Position numbers and translations under genes: made by a program. Positions 47,523-60,400 of a stretch of DNA of 64,000 nucleotides are shown here, in pieces. The notes under the pieces were generated by a model, which searched no databases, was not told the origin of the DNA, and saw only the letters and a list, made by a program, of their open reading frames with translations. Where the stretch lies: positions 23,673,062 through 23,737,061 of the forward strand of contig NC_040011.1 of the NCBI RefSeq assembly GCF_000972845.2, read 5' to 3'. How positions within the stretch are numbered: position 1 is the stretch's first letter; every line of letters starts with the position of its first letter. This DNA is from Larimichthys crocea. Taxonomy: Eukaryota > Chordata > Actinopteri > Sciaenidae.

Positions 47523-47944
47523 ACATAAAACTATGCATTTTAAAAAAACCCAAAAATTAATTGACCTTTCTCAAAGGACATGATATAAGGTAATAAACAC
47601 AGGTGTTACTAATGTCAGTCAGAGTCTGGGTGTAAAGAGAGAGAACATAATGAGCAGTGGATTGAAGATTTTGAAAGATTTGAAATGATTTATGATTTAG
47701 CATGGGCTGTCAAAGGTGCGCTTCAACTACAAATTTGTTTCCTGCAGTAATCCCTTGCACTGTAGTCTTCAACGATCTTAGCTGGCTCGTCACATAAGGT
47801 AGAAAAAAAGATTACCTTCACAGCAATCTGAAACCTGAGCTTTTTGCTCATAGAAATTATATACAATAATATATATAATGACCTTGACATCCAACAATGC
47901 AATTAATTATAAGTTCAAATTCAAAGTATATTACGTTAAAAATA

Positions 47945-48300
47945 CCGACCGGCCACTTCATTAGGTACATTGTGCAATCCATTGTGATTCAATACAACAA
48001 CTCTGCGACAAATTCTACTCTTACAAAGCTTATCATTTTTCAGTTTTTGTTGACACTGTCCAAGAGATATTGATTACTATTACGATTAAGTTTTGCAGTG
48101 GTGTTAAACTGGACTGCCGTATGTTGAGGCGTTTCTAATATTTTGGCTACCCCATTTACATAGAGGGCCATAATATTAGAAGCACCTCCTAAGAAAATGC
48201 CGTCCTGTACAACAAAAGCACCTGCTAAGACTTCAATAATAAACATAAAGACAGGAAGTAAAGGAAAGACTCTAGACTAGGAAAGACATAAATCAGTGTC
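47945..48300. repeat. 'cggccacttcattaggtac' dispersed repeat
   Basis: Head 'accggccactt.attaggtac' and body words 'ggccataatattagaagcacctcc' and 'aataataaacataaagacagg' are those of a common teleost interspersed family. It passes directly into the 48280-48470 repeat. Boundaries are approximate. Confidence 0.6.
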
Positions 48301-48470
48301 CCAAAACTCCTCTCCACTACAGTGGCTGCAAAACATGCTAAAAATGTGAAATACTCTATCTGGAGCCAGTGTTTAGTTTGTCTATTCTGGGCTACAGTGG
48401 AAACATGGTGGTTCAATGTGGTGGATGCAGTGGAAAAGGCGCGACTTAAAACAAAACACCCTGTGCAAAC
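48280..48470 (+). repeat. dispersed repeat related to 21340-21550
   Basis: Shares gtttagtttgtct.ttctggg and the spacing to gaaacatgg with the copy in the rnf157 intron. Confidence 0.6.
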
Positions 48471-48574
48471 TTCCAATTGTGAAAACAGCCAAAAGGAAAA
48501 CTATTTAACTATATTGCATGTTTACATACTTAGAAGCACATACAGTAACGAAAAATGATCTGAGCAAATTAAAA

Positions 48575-48660
48575 AAGTCCATCTATCCATTATCTGTAAC
48601 CACTTATCCTCATCAGGATCACGATGGGGCTGGAGCCTACCCCAGCCAGTGGTGATGACA
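48575..48660 (-). repeat. short interspersed repeat tail (minus orientation)
   Basis: Minus-strand form of the sequence ending 'ctgatgagga.aagtggttacagataatgg'. Other copies: 14147-14235 (+), 33005-33215 (+), 52030-52190 (+), 52325-52415 (-), 56055-56340 (+). These look like 5'-truncated copies of one retroposon family with a common 3' end. Confidence 0.65.
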
Positions 48661-50033
48661 GCCGATCAACTGATTTAGAGCCAGATTTACATTTTGAAGT
48701 ATCACAGTAATGGTCATACTGAGGCTGTGACAGCTGATCTCTGTTCAGCGTACGTTTGGCCAGACAGGTCAAGTGTCGGGTGACCGATGAGACGCACAGC
48801 ATTACTGCTGCAGCTGCTGAACAGGTCCGTGAAAGGAGCTTCAACTACTGGATAAACCGGTGAAATCCGTCGGAGGTGTGGTAATGTAATGTTTATTTAT
48901 ATCGTAGTTCCCTCTTAATGTGTAGGAAAACTTTATCTAGTCCTAAGTAGCAGCTAAGTAGAGTTTTGTTTTACATAACATTGCTTTATAGTGTGTACTT
49001 TGTTTGGAGTTAATATTTATTTGGTTTATGTTACAATTGTTTATGCACATTTTTAGTTACTTTATGAAAAAAGCATTGTTTTAATATTATATTGTTTTTA
49101 AGCATTGATTTAAATAAATACATTTATGTTGAATCAAAGCCAATGTTTCAGTGTATATCTTCATCAGGAACATGAATACTGTCTGGGCTGAAAAACACTT
49201 TTTGCACATTTTCAAAGATCACAAGGCATCCTATAGAATGCCACTATTCAGTCACCATCATGTGTACTTTACTCATTTAAATGCCATCTTGTGATTAATT
49301 AAAAACACACCTGGCAAAGAACAAATCAAAAAAGTTATGGTTTGTTCTGTTGCCTGGATTTCTGTGTTTTAATATAGCCACAAGATGTTGTTTCAATTAG
49401 TAAAGCAAACAGGTAACAATACAGGTGACACAGATGATGAGCGGATGGCTGATAATGTTATTCTATAGGATGAGTTAAGAGCAGTTGAGATTTTTCTAAT
49501 CTAATTTGTGAAGAGATGAGGACTTTAATCCACTACAAGGAAATGGCTCTTAGAAAAATTGTACCCTATCCTGAATACATTTTACTAAATAACCAGATAT
49601 ACTTGAGGAATATAAATGTACCAGAATAGAGACCTTTATTTAACACTTATGAGACAGGAAATTATGGGAGACAGAGGGTATGTGACATGCAGAAAAGGAC
49701 TGGGATTTGAAATGTGGTCGGCTGCGTACATGGCATTAAACTCCACTATGCCATGGCCACCCCACACTAGCTTTGTGTCCCATCCTGGCCACCCCGGTAA
49801 AAATGTCTTGGATACGCCACTGAGCCCAGCTGACTTAGGGCGAGAGACATGGTCTCAGCGCCAGGTAACAAAAGCAAAACAGTTTGTATTTTCGGGTGAT
49901 TAAACACTAATGAAAACATAGTTAAAAATATTATATTACATTCCTGCCAAAATATGTAAAAAGAGCCTCAGTTTTTTGTCTGTTTGTGATACCATTCATG
50001 TAATTGTTCTTTTTCATACCCTTACTTTCAGTG

Positions 50034-53000
50034 TTACTTTGGCTTTTCTGTCCCTGTCCCTGAGTCTGTTCTTTGGTATAGCCTAATTATTTTGCTGTTG
50101 TGAAGTTTTTTCCACATGTTCTTCTCCAGCATATAGTCGTGGTTTATGTAGAAAACAACCTTGGTTTTAACACCTTTCTCAAAATAGTAGTTGTAGTATT
50201 TGTTGTAGTCTTCAGTCATGAAACCATATGCACTCACCTAAGAAGACAAAAACAGAAAACAGGGATTATTAAGGATAAATAACACCAAGAAAATATTTGC
50301 TAAAAGAAAAGTTTGACACTTTGAGAAATACACTGACTTGTTTTCTTGCATAGAGTTAGATGACAAGAACAAGACCACCAAAAATTGGAAACCACAGTTG
50401 ACTTAGCATGAATCCTAGAAACAGGGGCAAACAGCTAGCCTGGCTCCGTACAAAAAACAAAATTCGCCAATCAGCACTTCTAAAACTCACCAATTAACAT
50501 ATTTTTTCTCAGAAACTTTACATAAATGAGATATAACATTATAATAATCTTTATTAGTGCACTTTAGACATGTTGGTAGGCAACTGTGTCCCCTATTTCC
50601 AGTTTTTATGCTAAGCTAAGCTAATCGCCAGTTGGCTCCAGCTATATTTTTTACATACTGACATAAAACTGACCTTCTCATCTAACACACCAGAAAAGTA
50701 AATAAGCACATTTCCCTGAATGTGACACTATTCTTTTAAGAATAAAAAAAACTAAAGTTTAAAGTTTAATGATGTATACATTTTTGTATACTTCATGTCT
50801 ACAGAGTTTAAGTAATATTAACTTACAGTGTCACAGGTGTGCAGAGCCAGGAAAAGAGCAAATGCCCCGTTGGTTGGTCTGACTATCGCCCAGTGTGTTG
50901 AGTTCAGAATAGCAGACTTTAAGAACCTGTGGGCAGTTAAAAAATGAAGATACACGTATATAAAAAAAATAGCCTTTTACTTACATGACAAAACAAGTAT
51001 TTAAACAGTGATCTACATCTCATAGAAGCATACAAATGGATTGTTGGACACTGACCTGTTCCGCACGTATCTGAGGAAATCCTGGTGCAGGACGTAGAAT
51101 CGACTCTCATTGTACTGCCCGGCATAGTACGTCCTTGGCCTGGAGGGTTCGAATACCCAAGTCAATCGTGTTTATCAAAGAAATATATAATGAAAAATTA
51201 GATTAGTTAAATCTTATGCTGAAATGTGCGTCAGTACTTATCTTGTGGTGTTGCACCTGACTGTGCTGTTAGCAAAGTTGTTGACTCGCTAGTTTATAGT
51301 AATATAAAGTAATAAGTAAGTAGTATAAAGCAATATAACCATAAAAAACACACATAAACAGCTGTCCATATATACCATAGTATTATTACACTCTGAAACC
51401 GGAGGCACTAAATCATTAAAGTACCAATTTCTACACAACGTTGCTTTAACATTACTTGTAGCCTCCATTAAATGTGGTAACTGATGCCTGCTTGCCTTCT
51501 TGTATTAATTTAGTACTTTCTAAGTAACAAAAACCATTTATTTGCATCAGCTAATAAGACTGTTTCCATAAGCATGGTGACCCGGTGACAGACAGACCCA
51601 GTGACCCAGCTGGCAGACCCAGAGAGAGTTGATATTCACCATTTGTTGTGATATGGGCCAGCTCCCTTTTCTCCTTTGAGAAGACCCTCGAGCCAATTGA
51701 AATCCCTTATCGCCTCAGGAATCATCACATATTTTATACCCTGCCAAAAACAAGAGGGTGACAGATGAGTGTGTATGTGTGAGTTATAAAACATTACAAT
51801 ATTACACTGTTATCATCTGAGTTTGAGTACCTCATCATTAGGGACAGATGTGTATCCATACTTCTTGAATAAATACAGTGATGTAGTGATGGAGAAAGAC
51901 GTGTGAACGTACACAGATGTTCTGTTTCCAACGTGTTCCTCATGACCTTTAAGGACTGCACCGTTCATCCTGCCGCACAAACACATCCAAACATGAGAGT
52001 GACCTTCACCAATCAATCAATAAATCAATCCAGGTACTTTGGCTTCCTCCAACAGTCCAGAGACATGCACTTAACAGGTTAATTGAAAAGACTATAAACT
52101 GTCCTTAGGTGTGGATGACTGTTTATTTCTCTGTGCCCTGTGATGAACTGGCTCCAGCCCAATCCTGATAAGTGGTTACAGATAATATTGTATGATCCAA
52201 CATAGTCTGACTCCAGTTGTTAGCAGCTGCCAGTTAACTCACATGCAAAACAGATTACAGTCAAACAGCCTTTGATCACAAGGCAATACAAGGTATTGCT
52301 AGGCATATATACAAGGTGTGACTGGGCATACATCCATTTCTTGTTACCACTTATCCATATCAGGGTCACAGGAGGCTGGAGCCTATCCTAGCTGGCATTG
52401 GGTGAAAAAAATTAGAACAGCTGCAGAACAGGGAGCAGTCACACCTACGAGCAATCTAGAGTCATCACTGTACTACTTCACTGCATTTTGAGAGAACCTA
52501 TGCAGTCACACGTAGACATAAGATTAGATTAGATTAGATTACATTAACATTTACTGTCATTGCACAAAGTACAAGTACTAAGACAATAAAATCTAACCTG
52601 AGGTCTAACCGAATGTGAAGTTCAAAAGGTAATAATAATATAATAATAAGAAGAAGAAAGGATTATATCACTCTCTTGACTAACAATGATAAATCTTTAG
52701 TCCTGTTTATAGACTTATAATCATTAAATGACATAGAGTATCTTCTGAAATGGACGGCCGCACTTCTGTTGGGGTTTGAAACATTGACTAGAATGACTAC
52801 AATTGGCTGCGATAGCTGCAATGCGCACGGAAAGTGCTGCATGCGTTCCTGGTTGAATTTGGCCTTAAGATGACTGATCTCATGGGTGACATGAAGGAGC
52901 TGCTGTAAAACTGGTTTTCAAAAGGAAAAAAAAAATCTTGGTTTTGTTGGATTCTAACACACATAAGGCAGATTTATTCTCTTCGTCATTCTTACCGAAA

Positions 53001-55375
53001 AACGTAATCATGGGCATCAATTTCTTTCCCCATTCTCGAGCCATTTAGGATCCCTGCAGTGCCCACCACAGCACAGCGCACACATCCATCACCACCAGGC
53101 TTTGGAAGCAATAGTGGCTCTTTTGGCTTTGGGATCAACTTCACTGAAGCCATCACATCTGCAAACCAACAAAACAAAACAAATCAAACCCAGGACGCTG
53201 GAGTTAAGTCTTAGCGCATAGATCCATTCACTCCCAACTAAAACTTAATGGTTTATTGCTGAGACTCTCCGTCTGACAAAACTAGGGTATTAGTTGTAAA
53301 TATGAACACATTTAGCATAGTATTATAATGATCAGTTTTAACTTTATAATAGCCATCCAAATAACATTTATAGATGGCTTGGTCCATATAATTTTAATAG
53401 ATGTTTTACAAAGAATTTCTTAAAGGTTTACAAATAGGTAACACATATTAATATAATAATATAGTATACAAAATGTGTTTGCAACAATAAACAGATACAA
53501 ATCTCTCTTATCCTATGATACAATATATAATTAGTAAGATAAAATTATAGCATTACTAATAATTGGTAAACATTAAATAAACAAGAAATTCTAAATAATA
53601 AAATGTAGTATTTATTAAATTTACCTCTCAAAGAATCAGTTTTGTGCTGTGCTGTTTTGCCGAGTTGGCACTTTGTATCTGTCTCACAAAGATACACCTA
53701 CCAGCATACTTATACTCCATGAAACCAAAGGGGTTGTTGAAATGTGAAAGCCGGTTCCACTCGGTCAGGTTGATATTGTCTTTATGAAGAAACAGGCGTA
53801 TGTTTGGAAGAAAAGCTTTCCTGAAGCTCTCATCCTCAGAGTTTCGCAGAGACTCTGCACACGTCTGAGAATGTAGGATAAAAATATTAAATTATGAAAT
53901 AAATATAAGATTAAAAAAAATAAAATAAAAAAACAAAAAAAATGTATTTCTGCAGTGTTCACCTGGCTAAAACCATTGTATTTAATGCAGGCATGTCCAA
54001 AGAAGCTTAATTTTTATAATTTTTATAATATATTATTCATGGCCTGCTGGGATTGTCAGATATTATATGGCCACATTCAAATTAAGCATTTGAATGTGCT
54101 AAACATTAAACTCTCAGGACATAGCTGCTGGTGTTACCTGTAGATGTGGCACAGAATGTTATTCTGAATGATCTTGTTAAAGAGAAGAGCAGCAGTGATG
54201 TTTAAAACTTAAATTTCAACAGACTTTGCATTACTCATAATAAGTAATGTTTAAAATGAACATGAGGTTAAGATTTGTCTCAACTTCATTGCAATTTATT
54301 CTTTGTGATCTGACTTCAGATGTTTGGTTTTTAGATTTGTTCACGTCTGATTGGCTTCGATTTGGTGACTTTTTTTTTTTTTTAAATGGTGACAATGAAA
54401 AAAAAAATTGTTACATTAGTGCATTTGTATGTAACTTTTATTGTTCATTTGTCATTTTAAAAATGTTAGTATTGGCCCCCAGACATCTTCACTTTGTCAA
54501 ATAAAAAATTTGGACACCCCTGATTTAATGAAATGTACATTAAGCTGAAGAACCAGCAGGTAAATTAATAGACTTTTTCACAGCCATTTTAACATGAAAT
54601 AGTATAGGATAAACACAAGTTTTTCCAATGATACTGAGGTTTGGTTCCATTCAGGTCAAATAGAGTGTACATCAGCCTGCATTGACTATATGACTACTTC
54701 ATATCAAAATGGCGGCTGTGAAAAAGGTCTGTTGACAGAGAAAGAGCAGATGGCGGACATATTTACCCACTCCCACAAAGTTAATATGTCTGCCTTTTTT
54801 GTCGCATCTTGTCATGACATGCTTACAGTAGGTCTGAGTGGCGCATCCTGGTTATAAACATCCTCAAAATCCCACATTGGAAGCTTCTTGAAGGATTTTT
54901 TGAAGAGGACCGGCATGGGAGTCTCATCTGTGACAGGATGTCTCGAAATCCTCGTTTGATTATTAGTTTTTATCTTTGTCACTGGGTTTGTTTTTGTGGA
55001 GTTTGTGGAAATTTTTGTTTTTTGTGTTGAGTTTCCTTCTTTATTCCAGATAAAATGAAACAAATTGTCTTTACCTCCATGTTTGTTTTTTTCTGAGAAA
55101 GAGCTGAGATGGAAATTTGACAAAAGAGCAATAGATGAAACATGGAAGAATTAGCAAATTACAATTTTATGTGACTTAAATAAAAATAACACATTTCTTT
55201 GATAAAAAAAAAAATACAGAATTAGCAACTGATTGAAACAATGTCGATTAAGACTAAAAACAAACACAACTTACCTGTTTAGTTTTGATAAATGTTCCCA
55301 TGATAACATAAAAAGAATACCAGCAACTGCGATCACAAGCAAGAAAAAAAACAACTTGATGATTTGGATCGCCAT
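50034..55375 (-). CDS. st6galnac1: ST6GALNAC1/2-type alpha-N-acetylgalactosaminide alpha-2,6-sialyltransferase (9 exons, 443 aa)
   Basis: Golgi type II membrane enzyme that transfers sialic acid from CMP-Neu5Ac to GalNAc of mucin O-glycans (sialyl-Tn type). Exons: 55375-55275, 55103-54827, 53864-53702, 53158-52996, 51969-51831, 51740-51640, 51139-51056, 50926-50827, 50237-50034; 1,332 nt, open. Residues 1-6 cytosolic, 7-25 membrane anchor, then a Ser/Thr/Asn-rich stem of about 75 residues. Sialyl motif L is about 206-250 ([24 protein letters not shown]). Motif S is about 358-376 (VRPTNGA, HTCD), followed by YGF and a His/Glu-containing C-terminal motif. The ending INHDY..LEK..WKKLH..I.RLYQR resembles ST6GALNAC1, and the mxra7 neighbour supports that; ST6GALNAC2 cannot be excluded. 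Confidence 0.9.
50302..50737. mobile_element. MITE-like element with long terminal inverted repeats
   Basis: The left end (taaaagaaaag.ttgacact..gagaaata.ac, from 50302, continuing to ttagatgacaaga) is the reverse complement, with mismatches, of the right end (tcttctcatctaa...ttccctgaatgtgacactattctttta). Inverted ends are about 65 bases. The middle carries 'aaacagctagcctggctc' and 'gctaagctaagctaa' words typical of a very common fish repeat. It lies in the last intron of st6galnac1; no coding capacity. Confidence 0.75.
52521..52640 (+). repeat. AGATT simple repeat and truncated dispersed element
   Basis: Four tandem AGATT units (52521-52540) lead into 'actgtcattgcacaaagtacaagtac', the same head as at 62826-62880 (ttagattagatt..actttattgtcat). 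Located in the intron between exons 4 and 5 of st6galnac1. Confidence 0.65.
53988..54522. mobile_element. hAT-type nonautonomous element with perfect 8-bp target duplication
   Basis: The left end CAGGCATGTCCAAA (53988) and right end TTTGGACACCCCTG (to 54522) form the hAT/Charlie-type terminal inverted repeat (CAGGGGTGTCCAAA, two mismatches on the left). The 8 bases ATTTAATG occur immediately on both sides (53980-53987 and 54523-54530), the hallmark duplication of hAT transposition. The 535-bp interior has no transposase. It lies in the intron between exons 2 and 3 of st6galnac1. Confidence 0.9.
54567..54734. mobile_element. 168-bp MITE with inverted ends
   Basis: Left end 'taatagactttttcacagcc.attttaacatg' is matched in reverse by the right end 'atatcaaaatggcggctgtgaaaaaggtctgttg'. 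About 30 bases of inverted repeat. It lies 36 bases beyond the hAT element's right duplication, in the same st6galnac1 intron. No coding capacity. Confidence 0.75.
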
Positions 55376-57445
55376 CCCTGAGAAGTGGAGGCTTTGCTGA
55401 TCAGTGTATTTGCAGTTTGCTTTCCCTCCTTGAATTTGTGTCATAGTGGATCATTGTCAGCAGGTCACTAACTGATGGGCAGAGCTTTTATTGATACGGA
55501 TCTAGATTAAACAGGATCCATCCACAAACATTTCCTTATTATCTTTAAGCAGCTAGAAGATGAGCTGCCAGCTGCTCAAGCTGCACCATGGGAAATAAAA
55601 CAAATATCAAATAAATGTTGTGAGGTGAAAGAACCATACAATTTCTGTCTGCTTTGTGGTCCACACTCAGTGTAATAGTTTTTCTATAAGCTTTTGTACA
55701 GTTATGGTCATCTTCCATACACTATTTAGATTTAGATTTCCAATAGATATCACAATAATATCGTTATTGTTATTTTATTGTGACCACGATAATCTGTGTA
55801 GTGAACATTTTATATTGTGACCTCAATATGATAAATTAAAGTAAAATAAAAGTAAAAAATAAAATATAACAATCGACTGATTGTTATATGTTGAGTAAAA
55901 GTTGAAGGAACAATGTCTGACACTGACATCTAGCATTTGAAATGGGTACTGCAGTCCAAATTCAAAATAGTGGAGAGTTGTTTCTCATGCACATTGCCAG
56001 GTTAAAGACACAACATGGTTTATTTCAGTCTGACTTCAGTCTGTGCTGCAAAATAATGACACGGCTGGAGCCTTTCTGTGTGGAGTTTCCATGTTCTCCC
56101 CAGGTCTGCCTGGCGTGGGCTCTCTACGTTCTCTTCCAAAGACATGCAGTTGATAACTTTATTGGTGAATCTAAATTATCGCTAAGTGTGAATGTGAGTG
56201 TGAATGTGCTGTATGTTCTGTGATGAACTGGTGACTTTTCTAGGGTGTACCCCGCCTCTCACCCAAAGTCAGCTCGCAAAGGCTCCAGCCCCACCGTGAC
56301 CCTGATGAGGAGAAGTGGTTACAGATAATGGATGTAATACTGTGTGTAACACTGATATCTAATGGTTAAATATTGGCGAGCCATCTCATGCAGCTTGCCA
56401 GATTGAAGACTAAGAATTGGCTATAGAGGCCAAAACAGTTTTTATAGCACGCTGTAAATGTGTTTATTTCTGCTGTGAAGTTGGACATTTTTAGTATGGG
56501 GACTTACGGGGACTCACTTCTGCAGCCTGTCTCGATGAATTACAGCATTTCCACACTGCTGCTTGATCAATACTTAATACTTGTACGTAGTTGTCACAAC
56601 ATTGTCACGTACAGTGCATAACATTCATACATATTTTTCATATTCTATTTTAGTATCTTTTGTGTTATAATATTTTCTCATATTATATTTTAGATTTATT
56701 TTTTTTATTTTATCATACTTTTTTATTTTATTTATTTATAAAAAATATTTTTCTCCTTTTTTAAAACCTTTTTTTATAGTATTCTTCTTTAGCTTATTTA
56801 TATTCTTGTTGCACAATTATTGTGCTCCTAATGTGTGTTAACCTGCACATGACATATAAAAACTTATTGTTCTTTTAAATATTACATTAGTACACAGTAC
56901 TAGTACACAGTTGTATCAAATGGAAGTACTCAAGTAAAGTACTGCACAGTATAGTATTTTATATATAGTTACCTGTCACCATTGCTCATTGTATCTCATC
57001 ACTTTAGACTCATTAACACACTAAATGTAGTTTCTTTGCTTGTTTGTAGTCCACATTAAAAAAGACTGACCGGAAGGAAGGTGCATCCTCCCCAGGTGAG
57101 AACACCTTTCCTTCACTGTAAACCCTGCTTGACTTTAGCACATGGCTCCTGTCACAAACCATTTCAGTCTGATGGGATTACCGGTAAAAAAGAAGAAGTG
57201 TAAAGCCGAGCACGTTGCAGCGCGCAGTGCCAGCCACACCTGAGCTGTGTCCGGCAGTCTGGAGGTATTAACACCAGGGGGCGGGCGGTGGGCGGACCCG
57301 GAGGATGTGACGTCCTCCTCGGAGAGGAGATTGTAGCATATCCCGACAACTCCGCTGCTCGTTAACGTTGATGTTTGAGGATTATCACAATCATCCGGCA
57401 TGGACAGCAGACAGTAAAGACAGTGGACACCTCCTATAATCAGCC
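55376..57445. other. spacer between divergent st6galnac1 and mxra7
   Basis: The two genes are head to head, 2.07 kb apart. The st6galnac1 side has no CpG enrichment. It holds two diverged copies of a repeat with 'acactgacatctag'/'acactgatatctaatgg' (55915-56060 and 56340-56530), a full-length-looking interspersed tail at 56055-56340, and a T-rich low-complexity stretch (56640-56800). Confidence 0.6.
57277..57445 (+). promoter_or_regulatory. mxra7: mxra7 promoter / 5' UTR
   Basis: GC-box cluster at 57277-57295 (GGGGGCGGGCGG then GGGCGG) and a CRE-like TGACGTC at 57308-57314, in a small CpG-rich patch 130-170 bases before the mxra7 ATG. No TATA box. Confidence 0.6.
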
Positions 57446-60400
57446 ATGGATCTAACTTTTATATTATCAGCTGCTATTTTCACGCTTCTCGCTATTGTGG
57501 TCGCCACATCGCTATTAAAGGGCTCCACGCAACTCCCAACAGACCCAGCAGGACCGGGATTAGATCAATCAGGGCCGAAGCAGAACGGCTATGTACCGGA
57601 CAACAACAAGAAGAAGGAGAAGAAGGCGGAGGACGACTGGTGTGAGATGAGCGGGAGTTCACATGATCACTGGGATGTAGTGAAATCTGTGCTTTCAGTA
57701 AGTCAGTGCGCACACTGAGAGAGCCCTGCATGTGTGTCTGATCATGTTATAGTCTCTATAATCTGTTTACTGACGCTCCCTCTCACGCACACACAGTGTG
57801 CACGTCCAATCAGAGGTGGAAGAAGCACCAAAATCCTTTACCCGAGTAAAACCTGCAGTGTTATAATAGAGGAAATACACTTCAACAACTAAACCCTGCA
57901 TTATAAGTTTAATTAACCAGGCTGCAACTCAAATTATGATCAGTGCATTGCAGAAATATTATGCATAAGTGGAGTAAGTATATAAAAGTCATGCATATAA
58001 AACCATACATTAAGAGTAAAAGTGCTCATATAATGTATAATGTATATGATATTATTGCATTATTATTACTTTATTATTTCTATTAAACTGTGAGCAGGCA
58101 TTGAGGAAGTATATAGTCATGTAGATAAAACTATAAATTAACTTAACTAAAAGCTGCACTACTATAACTGAATTAACTGTACTCAAGTGTCATTTAAGGT
58201 GACATTTAATAGAAAACCTGAATGTCCAAACTAGCTGCAACTAAAAATGCTGATGTAGATGATCAATGTTAGTGCTCATTTTACTTTGTGAGTGTTATGT
58301 TATCATATATATACATCATTGGATCATTATTATTATTAAAACTTACAGTGTTATAATGGAGCTATAATAGTGCTATAATGGAAAAAATACTCTTTAACAA
58401 CCAAGTCCTGTGACATTTAAGGGGAAACTTGTAATAATAATAGTGAGCAGACGTGGAGGAAGTACTCAGAGTAAGTAGAAGTAGCAATGCCACAATGTAA
58501 TACTTAAAACTATAAGTGAAGTAAAAAGTCAAAGTAAAAGTTCTCATTTTGCTTTATGAGTACTTTTTAACAACCAGGTCCTGTGTCAAAATATGAATTT
58601 ACTGCACTCATGTCTGAAACATTTGTAAGAATATTGCATTTAATCGAAAACCTGAATGTCCAATCTAGTTTTACCTAAAAATATTGATGCACGTGATCAA
58701 TTTAGTGCAAAAAAGTCCTGTAAAAGTCCTGCATTTAAAACTATCTAATCATATTATTACATTATTATAATCAAACACTGCAGTGATGTAATGGAAAAAA
58801 TACTATTTAACTGCGTTTTAACTTGAATTAGCTGTACACCTTTCATGCAAACGTGCATCCCAAAGTGTTTCAGAGAGCAAAAATAAAAACAGAAATACAC
58901 AAAATAGATAAATGCGTAAATAAAATTTGGCCATGTAATGATAAAATGTTAAATATGTATATGTTATACATAAATAACGTTAAATAATTGGCAAGACCTA
59001 AAATCTGCAACAATAAAAACAATCAAATATTAAAAGTAAATTAAATCCATCCGGTGAATAAACACAGGGGATAAGAAGTATCGGAGAGGATGATCGAGGC
59101 TTAAAAGCTCAGCAGTGAATGACGAGGTACTTTAAATAAAAGCCAGGATAAAAAGATACGTGTTAAGGTTTTGGGGGGAAGTATGTAAAAGTCCTACATA
59201 TACAACCATAAATAAAAAAATAATAATGATAAACTGTACTCAGGTATCAAATTGTTTATAAAAAGTTGATATCTAACTAAATCTAACTGAAAATATTGAT
59301 GCATGTGATCAGTGTAGTGCAGAAATAATGAGCAGTAAAGGTAAAAGCGCTTATTTTGCTTTATGACATTTATATCATATATATTATATTATTAGAAATA
59401 TTATTATAGATGCCTGAATGTGTAAGCAGTGTTTTTCTGCTGTAGCTGGTCCAGAGCTAACTGATTTAATCTGTAATAATACATTACATTTGGTGTATTA
59501 ACTGATAGGCCTGATAGAAAGTTCGTCTTTTTGATATAAAAATAATTCACAGAATATTCCGTCTAGTTTTCTGACAAAACAAGACATTTGAAGATACGTA
59601 GTGTTCAACTATGATGGACATTTTTTTTGCTATCATCATATTAATAAATGATGAAAATAATTGTTATCTGCAGCCAAATCTTAGTGTAGTGTCAGTTCAA
59701 TCTAGTACAGTAAAAAGTACAGTATTCCCCTGTGGAATGTTGCAGAAGTGGAAATAAAATGGAAATACTAATGTAAAGTACCTCAAAATTGTACTCGAGC
59801 ACAGTATTCAAGTAGCTCAAATGTAGTTGCCTCCCACCATGCAAACGACATCCCACTCAATTGTGTTAGCGTTCATAAAAATAAAATTCAAAGAGCGCAA
59901 CAGTAGGAGGACTTTAACTGTCTTTCAGCCTAAAGTGGTATCAATAAATATAAAGAGAGCCACCTCCACACTCCACTCAGGAAGCTGTCATGACCCTCAC
60001 TGGCCTGTTTTTAGCCTCTTCAGTGCCTGCTGACAATATCAGCAAAGTATAAACCTCTGATTTTCTACAACACTCCTGCGCCAAGCATATCTGCATCCAT
60101 GTGAGGTGAGGAAAGCAGGTAACACACGTTTAGTTTAATTGATTTCTCTCCTGCTATTAGCAGTTTATAATCAGGGCTTGCCTGCGAGGACGTGCACACA
60201 GCTGTACACCTGTGAAAAATGGTTTGATGCCCCACTCCTCACCCGTTAATTCTCTGACAGGAGGAGGCACACCCCCACCCTCACACTGAAGAACTGGCAA
60301 CACCAGTTGAGCAGTCCTCCTCCACATCCATGAGCTTAGAGGTAGACTCGTCACCCGAGGCCTCGTCAGGGAAAGGCCGTAGGTCATTCATTGGGCTCTC

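Larger units (their letters stand above)
43781..50033. other. spacer between srsf2 and the st6galnac1 3' end
   Basis: No protein-coding gene is supported. A GC-rich island at 44105-44270 has an open frame beginning MVWRVAVLSARRC; it is preceded by a good acceptor-like sequence (tttgtgcactag, 44105) and may be an alternative srsf2 terminal exon. The rest is repeats: SINE 45567-45778, 'ttacttgagtaagagtaa' repeat 46190-46580, inverted-repeat element 47005-47522, 'cggccacttcattaggtac' repeat 47945-48300, another repeat 48280-48470, interspersed tail 48575-48660. A TTTATT at 49635-49640 could be the st6galnac1 polyadenylation signal. Confidence 0.55.

Noticed and set aside
54247..54504. 85-codon open frame
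   Set aside because: Lies wholly within the 53988-54522 hAT element and has no transposase features.
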